From an uncultured Flavobacteriaceae bacterium (lineage in GTDB: Bacteria; Bacteroidota; Bacteroidia; Flavobacteriales; Flavobacteriaceae): DNA of 64,000 nt. Of this stretch, positions 59,666 through 64,000 are shown in pieces. Position numbers and translations under genes: made by a program. Location: assembly GCA_947487895.1 (NCBI GenBank), contig CANKYF010000001.1, positions 124,001-188,000 of the forward strand. The letters are read 5' to 3'. The notes below the pieces were generated by a model that saw only the letters and a list, made by a program, of their open reading frames with translations, was not told the DNA's origin and did no database searches. Each line of letters begins with the position of its first letter. Positions within the stretch are counted from its first letter, which is position 1.

Positions 59666-60385
59666 TTATTGAAATTGCTCTAATAGTTTTAAAACATCTT
59701 TTTTATAACTTCTGCTAATGGGAAGTGATTTTTTATTGATGGTAATTTCTTCATTAGTAAAAGATGATATATTGGTTAATGAGATGATAAAGGAACGGTG
59801 AATTCTAATAAACTTAGAATTAGGTAATTTAGCTTCAACAGCACTAATGGTTTCTCTAGTTACAATAGTTTCGTTGTCTAAATGAATTTTAATGTAATCA
59901 CTATAACTTTCTATAAAAATAATAGATTCAAAATTCACTTTAATCATTCGTCTATCAGAACGTACAAACATAAATTCATTAATACTAGATGTTTTAGTAG
60001 AATTTGATGCTATCTCACCGTAAATATCAAAGTAGTTGTTCACAGCTTTGAGTAACCTTTCAAAAGAAATAGGTTTTAACAAGTAATCTACTGCTTGTAG
60101 TTCAAAACCTTCTACAGCATAATCTCTGTAAGCAGTGGTAAATATTATTTTAATGTCTTTACTTATAGATTTTGCAAACGAAATACCAGATACTTCAGGC
60201 ATATTAATATCTAAAAAAACTAAATCAACATTATTGTTTCTTAAATAATTAAACCCTTCTATAGCACTACTACAGCTTTCTGTCTTTTCTATGTTGGGTA
60301 TTTTAGATAGGTGAGATGCAATGATTTCTTGGGCAATAGTTTCATCGTCAATAATTAAACACGATATGTTCTTATTTTCATTCAA
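59666..60385 (-). CDS. LytTR family response regulator
   Basis: 239 residues. Receiver domain (1-125) with phosphoacceptor D59 in VDLVFLDINMPEVSG, the acidic pair IIDDE at 11-15, and Lys in VDYLLKPISF. C-terminal LytTR DNA-binding domain (about 140-235): FMFVRSDRRMIKVNFESIIF, IESYSDYIKIHLDNE and FIRIHRSFIISLTNISSFT. It regulates genes by binding pairs of short repeats. It lies 3 bases downstream of its sensor kinase gene. Confidence 0.95.
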   Translation of the reverse strand: MNENKNISCLIIDDETIAQEIIASHLSKIPNIEKTESCSSAIEGFNYLRNNNVDLVFLDINMPEVSGISFAKSISKDIKIIFTTAYRDYAVEGFELQAVDYLLKPISFERLLKAVNNYFDIYGEIASNSTKTSSINEFMFVRSDRRMIKVNFESIIFIESYSDYIKIHLDNETIVTRETISAVEAKLPNSKFIRIHRSFIISLTNISSFTNEEITINKKSLPISRSYKKDVLKLLEQFQ

Positions 60386-60388
60386 ATT

Positions 60389-61441
60389 CTAATAGGTATT
60401 TAGAGTAAGATATACTTTAAAGATACCATTTTCACAATCTATTTTAAGTTTGTATTTGTCTTTATACAATAAGTTTAAGCGTTTTTTAATGTTGGTAAGA
60501 CCAATGCCATTTTTTAATTCGTCTTCTTCAGAACAGGTGTTTTCAATATAAAAATGAATCTGTTTTTTTTTGTATTCTATGCTAGAGGTAATATTTAGAA
60601 CACCGTTTTTAATAATACCATGTTTAAAACTATTTTCAATAAAAGGCAACAATAACATGGGGGCTATTTTTATATCTTCTGAAATATTTTTAGTTGAAAA
60701 TCCAATATTTAGAGTATTGTTGAAGCGCATTTTCTCTAACTCAATGTAGTCTTTAATGTGGTTGATATCTTCAGACAATAACACAAAAGGTTTATCTACT
60801 TTATAAAGTAAATAGTCTAATAAATTAGATAGTTTTAGAATCATTTCAGGTGTTTCGTTAGCCTTTTTTAATGCAAAACCATACATGGTATTTAAGGTGT
60901 TAAACAAGAAATGAGGATGAATCTGCATTTTTAAATAATTCAACTCTTGCTCTTTTAGTTTTAGTTGCGCTTCTAGGATTTTGTTTTCTAGTTTACTGGT
61001 TTCTTTAGAGTGTTTTAAGTTTAATTTCAAGAGTTTGTAACCACTTACAATAATAACTACCAGATAAACAGCGGTGGTAACAAAAAGTAAGCTTCGGCTA
61101 ATAGGAGCCATATCTGAATATTGAAAATTTGATAAATATATCAAACCATAAAAAACAGAAATAACAATTAAATAAGCAGAAATAACTAAAGCACAAAATG
61201 TGTAAAATCCAAACTTTATATATTGCTTGGTAACAAAATAGTCTGGAATTAGTTTATAAATAAATGTGTAGGTAGTAGCAATGGTTATAGGCATTAAAAA
61301 AATGGAAAAAGACAACACATAATTAAAGTTACCGCTACTATACCCAAAGAAATAAGTGTAAAATAGCAAGACAGCTCCCCAAAAGAGGATATGCAGAATA
61401 ATTTGCCCTGTTTTTTTTAAAATGAATTTAATGTTTACCAT
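60389..61441 (-). CDS. LytS/YehU-type sensor histidine kinase
   Basis: 350 residues: four transmembrane helices (about 12-140), a coiled-coil linker (LENKILEAQLKLKEQELNYL), and the His kinase domain with MQIHPHFLFNTLNTMYGFAL (phosphorylated His177) and an ATP-binding part (LLPFIENSFKHGIIKNG, NGIGLTNIKKRLNLLY). No extracellular sensor domain, as usual for this Bacteroidota group. It pairs with the LytTR regulator. Divergent from the serine hydrolase gene, which is a candidate target. Confidence 0.94.
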   Translation of the reverse strand: MVNIKFILKKTGQIILHILFWGAVLLFYTYFFGYSSGNFNYVLSFSIFLMPITIATTYTFIYKLIPDYFVTKQYIKFGFYTFCALVISAYLIVISVFYGLIYLSNFQYSDMAPISRSLLFVTTAVYLVVIIVSGYKLLKLNLKHSKETSKLENKILEAQLKLKEQELNYLKMQIHPHFLFNTLNTMYGFALKKANETPEMILKLSNLLDYLLYKVDKPFVLLSEDINHIKDYIELEKMRFNNTLNIGFSTKNISEDIKIAPMLLLPFIENSFKHGIIKNGVLNITSSIEYKKKQIHFYIENTCSEEDELKNGIGLTNIKKRLNLLYKDKYKLKIDCENGIFKVYLTLNTY

Positions 61442-61496
61442 TTAGAATAATAAAATACAATATTAGAATATTTTTTCACAGATAGCTGTTTTTGTA

Positions 61497-61563
61497 GACG
61501 GATAACCAATTTAAAGCTGGTTTTGGTATTTGGTAATTCAAGTAGCTAAATTGGTTGTCTGTC
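61497..61563. promoter_or_regulatory. Long imperfect inverted repeat in the kinase/hydrolase intergenic region
   Basis: The 17-base arms GACGGATAACCAATTTA (61497-61513) and TAAATTGGTTGTCTGTC (61547-61563) pair fully if two G-U pairs are allowed, extended by an AGC/GCT pair past a one-base bulge. The loop contains several GGTTTTGG/TTTGG-type units. It sits between the divergent kinase and serine hydrolase genes. It may be a binding region or fold in the leader RNA. Confidence 0.55.
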
Positions 61564-61574
61564 GCATTTTAAAT

Positions 61575-61602
61575 TTTGGCAAGCATTACCAAGCTAAGTT
61601 TG
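61575..61602 (+). promoter_or_regulatory. Putative promoter of the serine hydrolase gene
   Basis: TTTG (61575-61578), a 16-base spacer and TAAGTTTG (61595-61602), close to the Bacteroidota consensus, 26 bases before the ATG at 61629. Confidence 0.5.
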
Positions 61603-61628
61603 TTCATGTTTAACAAAATCACTTACCT

Positions 61629-62957
61629 ATGAAACATGTATTAATATTCTTTCTACTCTTATGCTCGTTAAGTTTTTCCCAACAAAAAAAGTTTAAACAA
61701 CTAGATACTCTCTTTAATTTATTAGAATCTAAAAATAAAGTAATGGGAAGCATGGCTATTATGGAAAATGGTAAAGTTGTTTATACTAATATTATTGGGT
61801 ATCAGTATAAAACTGAAGAAAAAAAAGAAAAAGCAACCGAAAAATCAAAGTATAGAATAGGTTCTGTAACAAAAGTTTTTACAGCAACCATGACCTTTCA
61901 ACTAATTGATGAAGGTAAATTATCTTTAAATGATAAGTTGTCTGAATTTTATCCTGAAATTCCTAATGCCTCTAAGATAACTATTGCTCATTTACTAAAT
62001 CATAGTAGTGGTTTGTTTAATATAACAGAAGAACCTGATTTTCATGAATGGATGGTAAAACCATCATCACAGGAAAAAATGTTGGAGAGAATGAAAAGTC
62101 ATAAAGTGAATTTTGAATCAGGTGAAAAAAATGAATACAGTAATACTAATTTCATACTCCTGGGGTACATTCTTGAAAAAGTAGAGGGTAAATTATATGG
62201 AGATATTTTAAAAAATAAAATTACCGATAAGTTAGAGCTAAATAGTACTTATTATGGTGATGTAATAGCTGTTGAAAATCAAGAATGTCAGTCTTATTAC
62301 TATGAAGAGGGTAAATTAAAACCTGCTACAGAAACGAATATGGGGCACCCTGGAGGTGCAGGAGCGATTGTTTCTAATCCAACAGATATGGTAGTTTTTA
62401 TAAACGCACTTTTTAATAATAAGTTAATAACAGTAAATAGTTTAGAGACTATGACAAAAGTTTCTAAAGATCCATACTGTAGTGGTATCATGACTTTAAA
62501 AAAGGATGGACAAACCATTTTTGGACATGGCGGAGCTATAGATGGCTTTCAATCCTTTTTGCTATGTGTGCCAGAATCTAAAATATCTATAGCCGTCACT
62601 ACAAATGCCTCTAACTATAATACACACGCCATTGCTTTTCATGGTTTAGATGCAGTAAATGGTAAAACATTTCATATACCTGGTTTTAGTAGTATAAAAC
62701 TAACTGAACAACAGGTGAAAATGTACGAAGGTGTTTATGAAAATGAAAAACTCCCTTTTGATCTATTTTTTGTTGCAGATGGTAAAGACTTAAAGGCAGG
62801 TCCAGATTCAAACCATTTGAATAAACTGGTTGCTACAAAAGAAGATGAGTTTTCACTTGAAGCCATGGGGGTAACATTAAAGTTTGATTTGAAAAAGAAC
62901 ACAGTACTTTTTAATGATCAAACAACAGAACCAAAACTATTCACTAAAAAACAATAA
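61629..62957 (+). CDS. Serine hydrolase, class C beta-lactamase-like fold
   Basis: 442 residues. Signal peptide (MKHVLIFFLLLCSLSFSQQ), catalytic SxxK as Ser79-Val-Thr-Lys82 in YRIGSVTKVFTATMTF, the YxN motif as Tyr170-Ser-Asn172 in NEYSNTNFILLGY, and HGGAIDGFQSFLL (HxG triad). The last about 100 residues form a small beta domain typical of this family (MYEGVYENEKLPFDLFFVAD). It is a periplasmic peptidase or esterase-like enzyme rather than a resistance beta-lactamase. It is the first gene of a rightward unit continuing into the MotA/ExbB-like gene. Confidence 0.93.
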   Translation: MKHVLIFFLLLCSLSFSQQKKFKQLDTLFNLLESKNKVMGSMAIMENGKVVYTNIIGYQYKTEEKKEKATEKSKYRIGSVTKVFTATMTFQLIDEGKLSLNDKLSEFYPEIPNASKITIAHLLNHSSGLFNITEEPDFHEWMVKPSSQEKMLERMKSHKVNFESGEKNEYSNTNFILLGYILEKVEGKLYGDILKNKITDKLELNSTYYGDVIAVENQECQSYYYEEGKLKPATETNMGHPGGAGAIVSNPTDMVVFINALFNNKLITVNSLETMTKVSKDPYCSGIMTLKKDGQTIFGHGGAIDGFQSFLLCVPESKISIAVTTNASNYNTHAIAFHGLDAVNGKTFHIPGFSSIKLTEQQVKMYEGVYENEKLPFDLFFVADGKDLKAGPDSNHLNKLVATKEDEFSLEAMGVTLKFDLKKNTVLFNDQTTEPKLFTKKQ

Positions 62958-62967
62958 ATTTATAATT

Positions 62968-63372
62968 ATGTATTTATCTATTTTACCATTATTTCAAAGT
63001 TTAGGCTTAGAGCTATTAAAACGTTTCAATGAAGGCGGACCATTTTTTATGTCGCTCATACTAATATGTTTATTATTGTCTCTACTTTTTTTGATTTTAG
63101 GCTTTTTAAGCTTAAAGAAAGATGTTGCAAAATCTAAAAAAATGATGCGTCTGGCATCAGATGCTAGCATCTTGGGGTTAGTGATTGGATTTTTAGGATC
63201 TATTATAGGTATGATAAGCGCTTTTGATGCTATTGAATCTTTAGGAAATGTAAGTCAAGGTATGATGGCAGGGGGGCTAAAAGTGGCTTTCTTAACAACA
63301 GTGTTTGGTTGTATCACATTTATTCTGCCAAGAATAGGAATTATTGTTTTGAAATATTTGCAGAAGATTTAG
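62968..63372 (+). CDS. MotA/TolQ/ExbB-like proton channel family protein
   Basis: 134 residues from ATG 62968, 10 bases after the hydrolase stop; an earlier start would overlap that gene. Three hydrophobic helices: FMSLILICLLLSLLFLILGF, SILGLVIGFLGSIIGMISAF and GGLKVAFLTTVFGCITFILP. The last two match the MotA/TolQ/ExbB pore signature (GLIGTVxGMIxAF and LxTTxxGLxxAIP). No ExbD/MotB partner is adjacent, so it may be an orphan member. Confidence 0.85.
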   Translation: MYLSILPLFQSLGLELLKRFNEGGPFFMSLILICLLLSLLFLILGFLSLKKDVAKSKKMMRLASDASILGLVIGFLGSIIGMISAFDAIESLGNVSQGMMAGGLKVAFLTTVFGCITFILPRIGIIVLKYLQKI

Positions 63373-63399
63373 GCAGATTGCCTTAATATATTTTAATAT

Positions 63400-63436
63400 C
63401 CTTTTCAAAAGTGTGAAAAGGGGATTTTGTTTTTAA
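63400..63436 (+). terminator. Terminator after the MotA/ExbB-like gene
   Basis: CCTTTTC and GAAAAGG form a 7-bp stem with an 8-base loop, followed by GGGATTTTGTTTTT. It lies 27 bases past the stop at 63372. Confidence 0.65.
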
Positions 63437-63476
63437 GTTGTTAATAATTATTTTTTAAAATCCGTACTTAAAGGAT

Positions 63477-63484
63477 TACATTTG
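63477..63484 (+). promoter_or_regulatory. Putative -7 box of the last gene
   Basis: TACATTTG fits TAnnTTTG and lies 22 bases before the ATG at 63507; no -33 TTG at the usual distance. Confidence 0.4.
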
Positions 63485-63506
63485 AAAGAATTGTATCTCT
63501 TTTGAA

Positions 63507-64000
63507 ATGTGGATAAAACTTATAATAACAATAGTTACACTGTTTTTACTTTTTGACGAGTATTTTAAAATATTCGATAAGGTGATAAAAAAGAATCGAA
63601 GGAGGGTTGTACTTTTGATTCTAGCAGTTTTAGCAGTTTTTTCATTAATTGATGTTATAATTCAAGTTAACGAAGGAGAGAATTTGGTAAAAAAGGCTAA
63701 TACAATTATTATTCAATCCGACAGCTTAATAGGAAACACAAATTCTATTATAAAAGATTTGGAGAGAAATATAGAAAAAGTTGAAAAATCAGGAAAGAAT
63801 ATAGTGGTTATGGATAGTGTTCTCCGTCAAGTGAGAGATACCGTTGATAACCAAGTGGAATTATTGAAAAGAGCAACTAAAAAGTCAATTGAGTTAGTAA
63901 GGTTAGAAGAAAAAAAGTTTGAACAAGATGAAGCCAAAATATATATTCCAACTATTTCTATGAAAATTGTAAATAATAAAGACCTTGATACTTCATATTA
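63507..64000 (+). CDS. Membrane protein with periplasmic or cytoplasmic coiled coil (3' end outside window)
   Basis: An open frame of 164 codons continues past the window end. It begins MWIKLIITIVTLFLLFDEYF, has a second hydrophobic helix RRVVLLILAVLAVFSLIDVI, then a long charged helical stretch with heptad-like spacing (IIKDLERNIEKVEKSGKNIV, DSVLRQVRDTVDNQVELLKR). No domain is recognised. Similar layouts occur in uncharacterised bacterial membrane proteins with a coiled coil after two helices. Confidence 0.7.
   Translation, partial: MWIKLIITIVTLFLLFDEYFKIFDKVIKKNRRRVVLLILAVLAVFSLIDVIIQVNEGENLVKKANTIIIQSDSLIGNTNSIIKDLERNIEKVEKSGKNIVVMDSVLRQVRDTVDNQVELLKRATKKSIELVRLEEKKFEQDEAKIYIPTISMKIVNNKDLDTSY

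Noticed and set aside
1-64000. CRISPR arrays
   Set aside because: No regularly spaced direct repeats were seen; the repeats present are pairs or palindromes.

Overview
The window is AT-rich and carries gene families typical of marine Flavobacteriaceae (Bacteroidota). Markers include the DUF493-DUF4290-murA block, DUF2911, a ResB-CcsA fusion, a LytTR/LytS pair, lipoproteins with short lipoboxes, and promoters of the TTG/TAnnTTTG type. No CRISPR array, prophage, rRNA operon or complete insertion sequence was seen.

Left end (1-11.5 kb): the right part of a polysaccharide utilisation locus, probably for a red-algal galactan of the agar/porphyran type. It holds a window-truncated GH16 with a discoidin-like insertion, a GH43-like propeller lipoprotein, a GH2 lipoprotein, a GH117-like lipoprotein, the decayed tail of another GH2, a large exported GH2, and a second GH16 behind its own palindrome. 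No SusC/SusD pair or sulfatase lies inside the window. A VOC protein and an AraC regulator sit between the last two enzymes.

11.5-22.6 kb: a decayed corA, a three-member family of small proteins, and a long leftward operon (speA, speB, DHS-like, acidic protein, Nudix, VOC, DUF155, RimB-RimK fusion, SET, small protein). The operon joins polyamine synthesis to enzymes that may modify proteins, possibly ribosomal ones. Two copies of a structured repeat lie on either side. Next comes the most unusual locus: an intact tRNA-Met preceded by two broken copies of its own 5' half. Both broken copies are interrupted at the same place by a 28-nt hairpin, and they bracket a small GIY-YIG nuclease gene. 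One good promoter lies upstream of the whole unit.

22.6-33.3 kb: housekeeping genes: START-like protein, class IV aminotransferase, YqgE, HU, Fmt, RecQ, a P-loop ATPase, DUF493, DUF4290, MurA (with Asp in place of the usual active-site Cys), an SMP-30-like lipoprotein and a GrpB protein.

33.4-46.4 kb: a leftward cluster (SRPBCC, TspO, SDR, FolE, SDR-DUF2867, aquaporin) resembling light/oxidative-stress clusters of other Bacteroidota, including a small gene that appears broken at an A9 tract. Then DUF2911, an XRE/membrane-protein pair, and a tight operon of PIG-L deacetylase, a 36-residue membrane peptide, an SSS symporter and a Gfo/Idh/MocA oxidoreductase.

46.4-64 kb: small MscS, lipoprotein, Maf, UbiA-type prenyltransferase, DUF2007, KdsC-like phosphatase and DUF2520; truncated hemoglobin; cytochrome c assembly fusion; DUF2167; an ECF sigma unit ending in a TM-helix/MscS-like protein; a methyltransferase-like protein; the LytTR/LytS pair; a serine hydrolase; a MotA/ExbB-like protein; and a coiled-coil membrane protein cut by the window end.
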